Notes: generated from the sequence alone by a model not told the origin. Counted from the stretch's first letter, positions 24,584 to 36,525 are shown. The stretch is 64,000 bases of DNA from Scleroderma bovista (GCA_037178675.1 JAYMGJ010000098.1:248001-312000), one strand, 5' to 3'. Program-made: numbers and translations.

Positions 24584-26254
24584 TCATAGAGATGTAGAGT
24601 TCGATGTTCCATATAACTGGACCACATTGTGGATCTTCGTCATCAGCTCAGGGCTCAAGTTTCCATTTGCCTGTACTGCCTCAACGATCTCCATCATCAG
24701 CTCTTCGAGCTCACGGTGGTAGATTACGTCTCCTGGTACATCCTTGCCATGGGTAGTTATCTTGTGACGGCGGCAAGCATCCTTGCGAGAGAAGCTGTGC
24801 CTCATCAGCCGCTATTGGTCACTTAGCGGGATCGAAGACTTACAACGCCCCACAAATCGGACACTGCCAGGCACCGGGTATTTGTCGAGTGATAGGGTGG
24901 ACCGCTTCTACATGAGTTCGTGTTCGACGGTGGTGCCACTCCCTTCCTGCGGTCACTGTACTGCGGCATTGACCACAGGGGTCTCCCGTCTTCCTATCGG
25001 CCTGCAGATAAATGAGTTAGTTGGGCAACTTACCAGGAACGCTAAAATAAAATAAAAACTCACTCCCCGGACAGCATGTCGGCGTTTCGTTAAAGGAGCA
25101 TGCCTGCTGCCACCTGTCGTTTTGCTGCGCTTTTGATTCGTAGGCTCAGGCGCCTCTGTGGCCTCCCCAGTAGCACCTCCTTCGGATTCGTCCCTGGTGC
25201 GCTTGAGTTGAGCTCTCGGGATCGATGCCGGTGCTGTGGACTGCCCAGCGGCAGATAAACCTGCAGTTTGCTGAAGTTGCAAAGCCCAATCTGGTGGGGG
25301 TGGCATTGACGCTAATTCGTTCATTATATCATCCAAGCTGGTGTCGTCATTGGTGAAGATTCCGTTCCCATGAGCTTGCGGGGCAAAGTCGGGGAATATT
25401 GAATCCATCTCTAAGCCCGTAGCGGGTCCAATGTCCAGTTCTTGCTGAGCAGTCACGTCGAGATTCCCATTCTGACCATAGTTGATCAACGTAGATACCA
25501 AGTGATGCGAATCGGCATCCCAGGGGGAATCAGAGGACAATTCGTAAAGAGACGGGTGAAAATGGTGGACGTCCATTGGGTTCAGACAGGACTGGTCCGC
25601 CATCTTCAACTGTGGCTGCGCGGTAAACGTGAACTGGTAAGACTCAGGAAGGTTTGTTGTGGCGGGGAATTGGAGATCTTTGTTGGATGTAACAGTTGCA
25701 TGATTTGGGGGGGGATTGAGACTAGCCTGGGTTGGAACGCAGGAAGAACCAGTGGAACTGCATCCTTGTGAAGGGTACAACTGAGGAGGAGCGCATGAAA
25801 CTCCTACAGAGTTGCACATTTGTGAAGGCTGGTACTCAGGGGCGGATGGCATGGCTATCCCAGCAGCGATTTCCGGGGGGAACGCCATATCTGGACCTAG
25901 CATGTAAAGGAGAAATGTAGACCAATCTCCATCTGGCACTTGGAGATTATCCTGTCCTGCGCCTTGGGGGATAGCCATGGTAACATTGGGCAGCATCGAG
26001 CCTGATAGGCATGGCGTAGCGGGGAAGGAGTATGACGTAGAGGAGGAAGTCCGTGAGGAAGGGCGAGAAAGCGGGGGCAAGGGTGGAAAGCTGAGCAATG
26101 GGGCTGAGACTTCTATGCCAGGTTCCAACGGTTGTGAAGGGGGATAGATGTCGAACCACATCAAACGCACAGGTCCGGCTTGTGCGTTGTTGTTCTCAGA
26201 CGCGTTGTTACGCGTTGGACGCGTCGTAACCCGATCTCCCGAAGCAGCAGACAT
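24584..26254 (-). CDS. Putative C2H2-type zinc-finger regulator
   Basis: Start MSAASGDRVTTRPTRNNASE at 26254. About 380 residues rich in Pro, Ser and Asn, with an acidic stretch near SIFPDFAPQ and DDTSLDDIMNEL, precede a basic KRTRDESEGG...NQKRSKT segment. Two introns near the end bring in CGQCRSTVTAGREWHHRRT, then WQCPICGALHSFSRKDACRR, then HKITTHGK. The last element spans Cys-x2-Cys and His-x4-His like a fungal C2H2 finger; the first Cys pair with HH may be a second, degenerate finger. The protein ends with a Glu/Leu-rich helix (LEELMMEIVEAVQ). Layout (long disordered acidic N-terminus, C-terminal fingers) suggests a transcription factor; target unknown. Intron 1 (GTGAGT...CTGCAG, near 25008-25062) keeps the frame RG-ADRKTGDPCGQC. 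Confidence 0.62.
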
Positions 26255-26708
26255 GGGGATGTATCAAACAGTGATGCCAGAATGCTGAAAGATGGTTGTG
26301 GTCAAGAACGAGGGCAAAGAGGGCAAGGTCGTCTGAATTTATATGCCCTCCACGACTGCTTTGTCGTGCCAATGATTCCATCAGAAAAGCTCTAATACTG
26401 CAAAGCAAGACTATCGCTTTGCGGAGCCATTGTCCCTCTGAACGGAAACATGGCAAAAAAAGGTAAGCAGGCCCATGAATCACGCACCAAAGACCATGTG
26501 GACCGCACAGCTTTGAAAACGCTTTGGCGGACCCTCGGGTTCTCCCGCACCTATGTTGCAGGCCCTTCTTAGTTTTCACATCTCTGGGCACTGAAAAATG
26601 TCTTTGAGAGGTGACAATATATTTCACAATGGATTTTTTAGAGTAGTACCCCCGTGTACGCGGTTAATACGATCTCATCGTCCACCATTACGGCAAATTT
26701 GTGAATAA
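26255..26708. promoter_or_regulatory. Intergenic, arginase 3' end to C2H2 start
   Basis: 454 bp between two minus-strand genes. It holds the arginase 3' UTR and the C2H2-gene promoter by position. No motif stands out. Confidence 0.35.
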
Positions 26709-28127
26709 TCAAAGCAGGGATTCCCCTAACGGAGAACATGAGCAAGGGTCCACCCCCTTTTGAAGCAAACGTACCCAGTGCCGATCGGACGAGCGAGCAG
26801 CCTACTGCTACAGTCTGCCGCACACTCTCCGCATCTGCGAGGGAGGGATTGACCTCCTATGGTATTGTGAGAAATTGAAACCGTAGCCACCAACAATCCA
26901 TAAGTCACACACCATCAGATCGAGAGCCACAAGAAGTCCTGTTTCGTGGATTGCCTCACAAATATAGTGACCCTCCCTAAAAGTTAAACCTCCGCGCACC
27001 TATTTTGTGGACAAGTCAATTAGGGCAGCGTTTCCAGGGGGGAGTGGACTCGCCGGTGTTCCGGTAGAAGGCGCCACCGAAGGATCAAGGGCATCGACAT
27101 CAAAACTTAAATGGATCGGCAAGTCGCGGTTCGGATTGACGTGGTCGAGCGCCATTTCCACAACCCGCCCAATGCCGTATTTATCAACATGATGCATGCT
27201 GAAAGCTCTAATATTATTATCCTTTAGAAGTTTCTTCTCTCCGGCATCCAGGTCACGCAGACCAATGTAGACGAGGCGTTCTGGTCTCAGCAAGGGTTTA
27301 ACCCACGAAAACTCGGGTATCCTCGGCTCCAGCCCAAGAAGGAATGCAACAGGCATGCCATGAATGTTTCCTACATCACAATCATACACACGACCGATGT
27401 GGTTGCCAAGGATACGTACCACTGGTTGTCGTGTCAATGGTATTGATATCGGCGTGGGCGTCCACCCATACGACGCACGCATCCGGGTAGGAGCTTTGTT
27501 GCCAATGTCAAAGTGTGTGAAGGCCCATAAAAAATACATACCTCAGTGTCCCGGATATTGTACCCATGGCCTACGACCAAAGGTTTAAAAACACAAGGAT
27601 AGTCTATGAACGATTCGCGCACAAGAGAGTGATCGCCTCCTAAGGTGACTGGTAACTGGCCATTCCTGACGTGTTCGCCAGCGACGTTCGCCACGCATTC
27701 ACACACGCGAGACACGAGCCTCGGATTCTTAAGGATGCCAATCGGTGGGTCCACGGCAGTAGAGACCTCCTCAAACTGATGATGACCGTTGAAAAGGACA
27801 TGCCAGCCTAGCTCTTCAAGCTGAGTAATCAGCCCCGCTTCGACAAGGTGAATTGGACCCTTGTCAACGCCGTGCCTGGGCTTTGAGATATGTTAGCAGA
27901 CCAAATCGTGTCCAAAGAGCGAACACGCACCTGGCCCCCCCTTTACACGGTAGGGATGGATGAACGATTTCAAAGCCCTTTATGGTAATTTGGCCTCACC
28001 TGAAGGGACAGCCCACAATCTGTGTACATGAATGGGTAAGTAACGCGTGTCAGAAAGACCTGGAAACAAGATAGCTCACAGCGATGGTCTTTGGATTGGG
28101 AAGGAACTTGTTAGCGAGAGCAGACAT
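26709..28127 (-). CDS. car1: Arginase
   Basis: Hydrolyses arginine to ornithine and urea, with a Mn2 centre. Start MSALANKFLPNPKTIA at 28127. Spliced blocks: PVTLGGDHSL then AMGTISGTL; DACVVWVDAHADINT; SGNIHGMPVAFLLG; IGLRDLDAGEKKLL; HLSFDVDALDPSVAPSTGTP; VRGGLTFREGHYICEAIHET; GLLVALDLM; EVNPSLADAESVRQTVAVGC; ending LGESLL with TGA at 26709-26711. The metal ligands are all visible: His in GGDHS, Asp/His/Asp in DAHAD, and both Asp in SFDVDALD. About 310-320 residues, the usual size. The intron between GTP and VRGG starts with GC, not GT (see separate entry). Read unspliced, the frame would stop at 27000-27002. Confidence 0.93.
27000..27053 (-). other. GC-AG intron in arginase gene
   Basis: Removing these 54 nt joins STGTP to VRGGLTFREG, as in arginases generally. 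The intron begins GCGAGT and ends AATAG, with CTAATTGAC as a likely branch region. Its length is a multiple of three and its last codon is an in-frame TAG, so retention adds 17 residues and then stops translation. Confidence 0.8.
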
Positions 28128-28685
28128 AGTAAATAGACGAGGAGATGGGATGAAACAAGTGGAGCTGAGCTATCCCGATTCCCGGTAAGCGTACCAAGAT
28201 CCGTTTTGCGGCGCTTTCCGATGAGCTCTCCCTCGGCGAGCCGACTCCCTGTGGACTATCAAAGCCATCCGCTGCGACCTTTCCGATATGCTGATACGAA
28301 AGGACTCTCTGGGTTAACTTGGGTGAGCGTTGCGGACAAAGGATAGGCGGGCCCGACAGCAGTGCACCCGAGTCAGTTGCTTGACCTTCGCTTTGACGGT
28401 GAAGTTCCGCAACGTCCGGGAGATTATGGTTCTCATAGTTTATCAGTGCTACGTAGTTGATGGAAGCACAATTCCTGTACTACTAGTTCCCGCCAATGGC
28501 AGATGTGCCTGACAGTGGACTGACATGGGCGCCCGATGCCCGTCGTCCAGCTAGACCAACTCGGTCTGTGGAGACATCCCATTCTGTCTCTTTGGAATGC
28601 ACCCGCACAACATATAAATACTTGAGGATATCAGCGTCATCGATCGTTATCCGTCTTTCCTTCGTCCAATCGACGCACCCACGGA
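28128..28685. promoter_or_regulatory. Divergent promoter, arginase (-) and aminotransferase (+)
   Basis: 558 bp between outward-facing start codons. A TATAAATA box at 28613-28620 lies about 66 bp before the aminotransferase ATG. None is evident on the arginase side. Confidence 0.6.
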
Positions 28686-31045
28686 ATGAGCACGTCCGCC
28701 AGCAGATCTTCTTCTGCTTATCCGTCCCGAAGTGGGACGCCGAATTTAAGGGACATAGTGAGTGTCCCCAAATCCCCTTTCCTCCTCTACGATGCACCTT
28801 CACTTACCCTGCATACCACGCGTTTCCCACCAGATGCATGACATCGTGAAGCACTTTAGGCATGAAAAAGAATCAGAGGCTCATCAGGTCATTATCGGTC
28901 TGATCTCTTGGCATCCATCATTCAATCTCTCACGCAGATTTACCGTCAACAAGCTGGGCACAAGCCCAAGGGCATTATACCCGATACGATCAACCCTGTC
29001 AGTATCTTGCACTTCATTTCGTTATACTGCTTCTCAATCAAACAGGATGAGGAAACGGTCCCGGGAATTGAACACCCCGGCAGCACTGGTGTGATCTATT
29101 GCTCCGATCGTGCGATGGCCAATGGCTTCAGCTATCACAATACCAAAGATTGGGCCAATCTCGGACAGGGTGCCCCAGAAGTCGGTCCCATTCCAAATGC
29201 ACCTCCCCATTTGGACACGATCCCCGTACCTGTGAGCTCATTGGAGTATGCTCCAACTACCGGTGTCAAAGGTATACTTTCACGTTTCATTTCTTCTTCC
29301 TTCTTACAGCTTTCAGCTCTGCGAGAGGCTGTTGCAAATTTGTACAACCACATGTACCGGCAGGGCAAGGCCAGCCAATACACTTATGAGAACGTGTGCA
29401 TCGTCCCTGGTGGTCGTTCTGGGTTGTCCAGAGTGGCTGCTGTCATCGGAGACGTATATTGTGTATTGTCCTTCCTCGCTCCAATCTATTGTCCTTACTA
29501 ATTTTCGCACAAGTCATATCAAATTCCAGACTACACAGCGTACGACCAAGTTCTCAGTGCGTTCAAACGACTCGTCCCAGTCCCTACCGTGTACGTACGT
29601 ATCACTTTTATTAATTCTTCGCTGATTCGCTGCTAGCCTTGATCCCAAGGTTCATAGCTTTCACGTGTCAAGTTTATTCATTTATCTGACCTCCTAGCAA
29701 CCCAGCACAAGTACCGTCTCGATATTGAACAGACCAAGGTACGGTAACGAGGGGTCTGGAGTCCTCTCCGCTGACCCAATCCAGAGGGATATACGTACTC
29801 AAGGGCTTGCCGTTGTTATCGCTTCAAACCCCCGCAACCCTACGGGTCAAATGACTGCGTATGTCATCTCAGTGTCTGTGAAGTCACCACTAAAACTTCG
29901 CTTGTGCGTAGTGGAAAGGAGTTGAAGGAGCTCGTCTCCCTGAGCAGAGAAAGCACGACACTTATTCTTGACGAGGTTGGTACTGCCCTGTGTTCCAATA
30001 ACTTTGGCATATTGATCTCGGTGTTACTCTGTGTCAGTTCTATTCCTGGTACATATATCATGACCATGAAAAAGATTTTGGAAAGTCCGTGTCCTCTGCA
30101 GAGTACATCGAGGATGTAAACAATGACTCTGTTGTTATCATCGACGGACTCACCAAGGTCAGTTCCATTACCGTGGAAATTACAGTAATCCGATCTATTG
30201 CACAGAACTGGCGGCTGCCTGGTTGGCGTGTATGTTGGGTGATCGGGCCGAAGAACTTGATAACCGCCCTTTCTCAGTCTGGTTGGTTTCCCCAACCACT
30301 CGTCATACGTTGAGCTAACCAGGCCTTAGGTTCGTTCTTGGATGGTGGAGCTAATCACCCGTACGTTAGTCGACAAGTCTTAGTTCTCATCTGAGCATCC
30401 TTTCTTGCTAGCTTGCAGCTTGCTGCGATCCCCCTTTTAGACCCCGCCCGCGTTGCAGTTGAGAAGGTATTTCTCGATGGGTTTGTTGCTACATCTTTAC
30501 CTACTGGACCTCTTCTGTGCAGCTCGCTCTCCAAAGGCACTTCAAGACGAAACGCGATCACGTTCTGAAGCGTTTGCGGGAGATTCACCTTGACGTGGAC
30601 ATCCCACCTCAAGCTACTTTCTATATATGGCTTAATCTAGAGAAGCTTCCCCCTCCCTTGAACAACGGTTTGGTGTGTCTTTCTATTATTACACTGGGTA
30701 CATAGCATGTGAACTCAAAGCTGGTGTAGACATTCTTCGAAGAGCTTCTCAAAGAAAAGACTATCGTTATACCTGGCATCTTCTTCGATATCAATCCTGC
30801 TCATCGAAGGAATTTGTTTGCTTCTCCCTGTCACCACTTCGTCCGCCTGTCATTCGGACCTCCCTTGGAGGAGCTTGATAGAGGTCAGTATGGTGTTTTT
30901 GGTTCCCACGGGCCCAGTTCACACAGCTGTTGCAGGTCTCGATGCCATTGAGAAGGTTGTCAAAACAGCCCGGAAAGAAGGCACAAAGAAATTCGGCCAC
31001 AACTATAGGAAGAGCATGGATAGCGGCACCGGTGATCAAATTTGA
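28686..31045 (+). CDS. Class I/II PLP-dependent aminotransferase, substrate unknown
   Basis: Start MSTSASRSSSAYPSRSGTP at 28686, about 66 bp after a TATAAATA. Spliced blocks: VIYCSDRAMANGFSYHN, DWANLGQGAPEVG, ALREAVANLYNHMYRQGKAS, ENVCIVPGGRSGLSRVAAVI, DYTAYDQVLSAFKRLVP, VVIASNPRNPTGQ, TTLILDEFYSWYI, VVIIDGLTKNWRLPGWRVCW and SPCHHFVRLSFGPPLEEL. NPRNPTGQ, DEFY and the Lys in DGLTK (Schiff base to PLP) are fold-type I landmarks; Arg in VRLSFG fits the carboxylate-binding Arg. About ten introns. The family includes aspartate, aromatic and kynurenine aminotransferases; sequence alone does not decide. It ends SMDSGTGDQI at 31045, 61 bp from the convergent DRN1 gene. Confidence 0.85.
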
Positions 31046-31106
31046 GTATGGTACAAACGCAGTGATTTTGCAAATGTAGAATAGTGTCAATGTACCAAGA
31101 TTAGTA

Positions 31107-33696
31107 TTACAGTGAAGGATCAAACGCCGCAAATGCCTTCTTGAAGCCTTCTGCATCTGCCTTGTCTTCCTCTTCAGTCAACATACATGCTTTCCAGTCA
31201 AGCCTTTCTGGCATATTCAAAAGGGCTACTAAAACTTGTCTGACGAAAGATGTGAGGTAATGCACAGGGATATACACTGCCGCACACCTACCTCCCAAAC
31301 TGAACACTAAATGGGATGTGGTTTTTCATCAGATGGACCATCTTTCGACCATCCGGTAGGTCAACACGGAAGTAACTTCGTTGGCCCCCACTGCAGACTA
31401 CCAATGCACCTTCCACGTCGGGCTCGAAATCGATACCATGTGTGCGACCTTCATTTACGAAGCAATCTTCGATTTTGTCTTCCAGATGAGCCGGAATAGG
31501 AACGGCCTGAACGTGGGCATGTCCGCCTTTTGAACTTAATCGCCCAACTTCGAAGAATACAGCTGCAGCGCCATGCTGGGCAAAGAAATTTCTCAGGGCT
31601 GCTTTGTACCTAAGTTCACCAGTCAGCTGGACAATCACCGGGGACAAGTAAGCATACTTCTCCGTCTCTTCAATGATAGGCGGCGCAGTGTCTGGGGGAA
31701 TGGTTGTATAGGTGGGCTGATGGGAGATGGGGACGATTAAGACATGGCCACCCCCGGGGACAAGGAATTTATCGCTGCGTGTAGAAGCCGACTGTGTAGG
31801 GATGATTTGTCCTTTAGGTAGAGTCACATAACATTCGGTGCCAATGGAGACAATGAGGTGTTTTCTGTGAACAATAAGAAGACCGACACAAGTGGGTATC
31901 AACGAAACGCACGCCAAATTGGGATTTGACAGACAAAACCAGCACTCATCCGCTGGAAAGTGAGTTAGACACAATAAAAAATCTGCACGATAACGTACGT
32001 CCGATTTCCTTAGGAGGCTTTTTTCTACTTCTTTCACCACGAGAGAAAGAATTCCTCTCGTTCGGTACCGGACAGTCCTCGATGTAATGCAGCTCACTTC
32101 CACAAGCCCGACATACATATCCCTCTCTTGGCTTGCGCCCGCCAGTGTCCCCGACAGCGTTTTTGGTAGGACAGTCACGGACAAGGTGTCCCGGAACATT
32201 GCAAATCCTGCATATGTAACCCTCTGGCGGTTTTGTTCTTTCAGGGCACTCGTTGATGAAGTGCTGGGAAACACGTGAAAAGATGGCCTTGAGTCATTGA
32301 AGCCATGGGGTTCACCTCTCTTGATTTGCAGCGCTTGCATTCGTATCCAGGCGGTGGTTTGCCTGTTTCATTATTTGGCCCATCTGCAATATCCACGATC
32401 AACGACAGTTATCAAAAAAAGGGATTCTGTGCCCTGCCTGTCTTCGGACGCTTCCCAGCGTGTTCGACATTTCCCCAAAGAAAGTTTGGACCCTCTGATT
32501 GACCAAGGGGTCGTTTGTGCACGCGGGACGCAGGCTCTGTGAAGGGGTTCACGGTAATGTTGGATGGTTGATTGGCGGGTGGCGCGGATGGAACGATGCT
32601 GAATGCATAGAACCACTGAGAGAACATGAACAACTAAACGCCAAAAAAGAAGTGATACGACCCACCCTCTCCCTCTTTCCTGCCCCCTGCTCACCTCCGA
32701 ACGCCCCCAGGCTGACAAATCGGGTTACCCTGCCACCTTCATCCACCCACGTAAATGGTTCTCGTTCCCAAAACCTAGGTGGATGACCACCTCCGCCCGC
32801 GAAATGGTATCGTGGCCGTAGTTTCTGGATTACGCCATCCAGGGGAGGTGACCCGGAGGACGCAAATTCTGGAGAAGGGAGAGAGACAGAGCTGTGTAAT
32901 GCAATCGAGACAGGCCAGTCATGTGTAATGAGGATGTCCACAAGTTGCGAAGATAATGCCGTGTCGCGAATGGAAGCAAGGGAACTATAATTCTGGCCCT
33001 TGGAATCCGCCGGTGACTTGGAGAGTGTGTTGGATAGCAAGCGCTCTACTGTGTGGGTCGTATAGAATGGCGAAGCAAACCCCTGCTAAACGCGTTAGTT
33101 GTGCAAGGGATGGATCTGAAGCTACGCACTGGAGCTGTTTCTGAGGAGTCATATATTCCTGGGTTGTGGATGCCACCCAGACACGCTATCCGAAGGCCGT
33201 GAGCGGTTGTGATCAAACCAGACTTGTCTGACAGTCGTTGTTAAGGGGTTGATACCCGGAGCTGCAAATATTACTCACTCAGAAGAAAAACATCCTTGCA
33301 AAGTTCACCACCCGTTTGTGCATACTTTTCAATAACGGGTTCTGGTAGGGGGCTTGCGCCCTGCATAATGTAGCACTTTACGGGTGCTAGATGGTGAGTC
33401 AAAATGACGTTCGGGAAAGTAGCATAACAGTATACCTGGTATAGCTCCGTCGAGTAGATCGGTTAATTCATCCTTGGTAGCACTGTCTGCACCAGCAGCT
33501 TGCAGCGGACCAAAGAAATCGCCGACGCACAACACGCAATCGAACTTGCCGTGTTTTGCATCTATAGATTTTATCTTGTTAAAGAGCTCATGAAATGAAC
33601 CAAACGCAGAGCCAACAGTCAGTCTAGAGATGATATAGAGTGAGCGAGACACCCTGTAGAATGGGACTTGACTTACATCTTGACGGGGGACGCCAT
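31107..33696 (-). CDS. drn1: DRN1/CWF19L1-like protein with three zinc knuckles
   Basis: Related to yeast Drn1, a partner of lariat debranching enzyme, and human CWF19L1. ATG at 33696 gives MASPVK spliced to ILTVGSAFGSF; an N-terminal metallophosphoesterase-like domain follows (FDCVLCVGDFFG, DILITHDWP). Then KLRPRYHFAGG, FYAFSIVP, three CCHC knuckles (CKRCKSREHFINEC after an intron, CRICNVPGHLVRDC, CRACGSELHYIEDC), and the CwfJ domains: DECWFCLSNPNL, LIVSIGTECYVTLPKG, PGGGHVLIVPISHQP, FFEVGRLSSKGGHAHVQAVP and NHIPFSVQFGR. GGHVLIVPISHQP is the HIT-like part. It ends KKAFAAFDPSL at 31107. The knuckles sit between the phosphatase-like and CwfJ parts, where plant relatives have CCCH fingers; RNA binding is inferred. 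Confidence 0.9.
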
Positions 33697-34233
33697 CGAA
33701 AGTTAAGCTCACGTGACACGTGGTTGAGGTCTCGAATGACGCTCATTATCGTCGCGCTGCTACTTATGTCTACTAGCGGTGGGCTGCCAGCTGCATTGCT
33801 TAGACTCATTCTCACCGCCCGAGTGAATAGCTGACAGGGATGTAGAGGCATCCATGCGATGCAATGAGTCCTGGACAAGTATGGCACATACAGACTGGCG
33901 CTATGGATGATCCCGCCAACTGGACTCACTACCAGTGTGCAAAAAACATGGAGAATGATGTCCTCGACGACGGACAGGGGAGATGATATATTCGGAACAA
34001 AAAGACGACTTCCCCTGGCAGCGCCCGGCGTCGCTTGGCCGACCAAATCAGGCGCTCAGTGGGCGCCCATTGGCATTGTTCAACTTTAATACTATGGGAG
34101 TGTCCTTGTCATCCATCTTGCGTCGCACTTGTGGTGCAGCTTGTTCTCTCGCAGGGCCGAGGTTCAGTCTCTCTCCCTCTTTTTCGAACCCGCAGGGGCG
34201 CTAAGGCAGGATAATCCTGCGTGGATTATCTTC
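33697..34233. promoter_or_regulatory. Divergent promoter, DRN1 (-) and carboxylesterase (+)
   Basis: 537 bp between outward-facing starts. Small frames inside are not supported. No clear core-promoter motif. Confidence 0.45.
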
Positions 34234-36206
34234 ATGCTTCACTCTCCAGTGTTGCTCTATCTTTGCGTGTTTTTATCCTCCGTCACGTCGCTCGTGCTGG
34301 CCACACCGGTCTTACCGCAGCATAAGGACACACGATTGTGGGGCCCCGCTGCCAATAGCTTCTGGGCCAATTATTGCCACTACCTTACGTTTCTCTGTCC
34401 ACGCGGGACAATTACACAAGGGATAGCTGTACAGACACCCCTTGGTGATGCCCATGGTGTTGTCAACACACCCTCTGTGAACAGGTTCGTTGTGAAATAC
34501 GCTTCTGCCCAGCGATGGCAGCCCTCCACTCTGGTTACCACCTGGCAGCTCCCGTATGTATACCCTTTGTCCGACGTTGGTGACCGGTGACCCCTCACAT
34601 ATAGTTACCTCTTGCAGAAATGGTTCCTCGGACGCGTCTGCGTTGCCCCCCATGTGTCCCCAACCTTTTGTGTCCAGCTCCGCGTTTTCGGAGGATTGCT
34701 TGTCGATGATTCTTTATGTCCCAACATCCCTAACGTATCAGAGCCGCATCCCTACACTGATGTGGTAAGTCAACTACAACTGTCTTCACCTCGTTTCTTA
34801 TATCTAACCGGACACATGCAGGATTCATGGCGGTTCATTCATGGTTGGCTCAGCGAGTGGTCCTGGTCTCGATGGGTCTGCTCTGGCATCTGCGACTAAT
34901 TCCATCGTCGCAGTCGTTCAGTATCGCTTGGGCGCAGTAAGCCTTTGAGTGTGTCCTCATTGCACTCGTTAATGCTTTGTGTAGCTTGGCTTCATTGCCC
35001 CTAATGGTGAAACTAATCTGGGCCTCAAAGATGTCGTCAATGCGCTTCAATTCTTAGACAAGGTCCTCCCGAGTTTCGGAGGTTGTGGATCACAGATTAC
35101 ACTGGCAGGCCAAAGCAGCGGTGCAAATATGATCCGCGCACTCTTAGCCGTACCCTCTGCGCAGTCGCTTTTCCAGTCAGCAATCCTTCAATCTGACCCA
35201 ATGGTTAGTCTCATTCCACGTTGTGTAGTCTATCAGAGTTCATATGCATCCAGGATTACGGTTTCCTTTCTGCATCAGATCAACAACTGCTGCAGGACTA
35301 TTTCGTTTCCATTTTGCCTTGCCAGGCTTCTGACAGCGCCTGTTTGAATGCGCTACCCGTCGACGAGATCGTCAACAGTATCGGTCTTAACCAGTTTTAT
35401 AATGCGTGCACCATTGTTCCTGCAGCTTCACAAACAGAGCCGATGCGCGTAGTTAATGACGGCTCTTTCATAACTTCTACTCTGGATTCGACGTCGCCTT
35501 TCCCGGGAGTATCCAAAACTGTTTTGCTCTCAACCGTCGCCAACGAAGCTGGACTCGCAGTATATGGTACCTTCACTGATCCAGTTCCGCAACCCCAGTA
35601 TGAGGCCATCGTGAACAGTTCATACGGGGAAACTCGAAGCAAAGCACTTATGCACGCACAGTCCTATGCGGTCCAGGAGTCTCCTGTTTCTGACTACAGA
35701 CCACAGTTGGAAGTACTGGGAACCGACTCCACGTGGCGTTGCCCGACATGGACGCTTGCTCGTAACTGGGCATCCAACGGAGGTACAGCCTACGTCGGAC
35801 TGTACACAGTTGGTGCGAGTTACCCAGGAAACTCGCAAGTTCCGTTTTGCACGCAACCAGGTGTGGTTTGTCATCAGGACGACATTGAAATTGTGGTAAG
35901 TTCCACTTCTGTCTTTTTATCCGCAAGTGGATTGGTGACTATGAGCTCTTGTAGTTTGGCACCGCTCAAAACCCTACTTCCGCCCAGTCCGCGCTGACAA
36001 CTGAGATCCAGGCCCGGTACAAGTCATTCATGTACGTCGGGGACCCAAACCCTTCTGGTGCCCCGTATCCCGAGTGGCAGGCCGCCGGAGTCTCTGACGT
36101 CAACGCTATTCTTCTTGGTAGTCCTGGAGAAGCGCCTGTCGGCGCCTGCACTCCTGATTTTTGGGGTGCCAGTGTGCAGTATGACTATCAGGTATTCAAT
36201 ATCTAG
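34234..36206 (+). CDS. Secreted type-B carboxylesterase/lipase family protein
   Basis: Start MLHSPVLLYLCVFLSSVTSL at 34234 is a signal peptide. An intron splits the oxyanion-hole region, giving LMWIHGGSFMVGSASG when joined. Then IVAVVQYRLGA, LGFIAPNGETNLGLKDVVNA, ITLAGQSSGANMIRALLAVP (nucleophile Ser in G-Q-S-S-G), QSAILQSDPM, NEAGLAVYG and VCHQDDIEIVFG, where His is the likely catalytic base. Most relatives have GESAG, so Gln for Glu and Ser for Ala are departures; the third triad acid is probably in TVANEAGL. About 560 residues, the usual size, with paired Cys. Substrate unknown. It ends YDYQVFNI at 36206, though GTATTC at that point could instead be an intron donor. Confidence 0.82.
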
Positions 36207-36525
36207 GATAGTTTGGTAACGTATGCTATCTTAATCACCCTTCTGTGTAATCTCATTCGCACCTTGAACGCCCTTGTCTTTTTGCTACTTTCTTTGGTAT
36301 ACAACATATTGTAGCGGTAAGTATTAGAAGTTGTTTCCTAGTAAATCGTGTAGTTCAGATTTTTTTTACGATACCCGGATCTGTAGTAAGAATAACTTTG
36401 CAATACCCAGAATCAATCAACTATATCTCGTAGAGTATCACAATCTAGCGGTAGTGATGTCAGAGACGTCGTCGTTGAAAATGTCGAAGTTGCGTCGTAG
36501 TTCGATTCCCGAGAAAACCTGGGAG
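36207..36525. other. Short gene-free stretch between convergent genes
   Basis: 319 bp holding the 3' ends of the carboxylesterase and NUDIX genes. Nothing else seen. Confidence 0.4.

Noticed and set aside
27000..27540. Arginase truncated at an in-frame TAG (pseudogene)
   Set aside because: The stop lies in a 54-nt GC-AG intron; the remaining conserved arginase C-terminus follows in frame down to 26709.
36490..36515. GTTCGATTCC resembling a tRNA T-loop
   Set aside because: No matching acceptor or D-arm sequence upstream; it lies in the 3' flank of the NUDIX gene.
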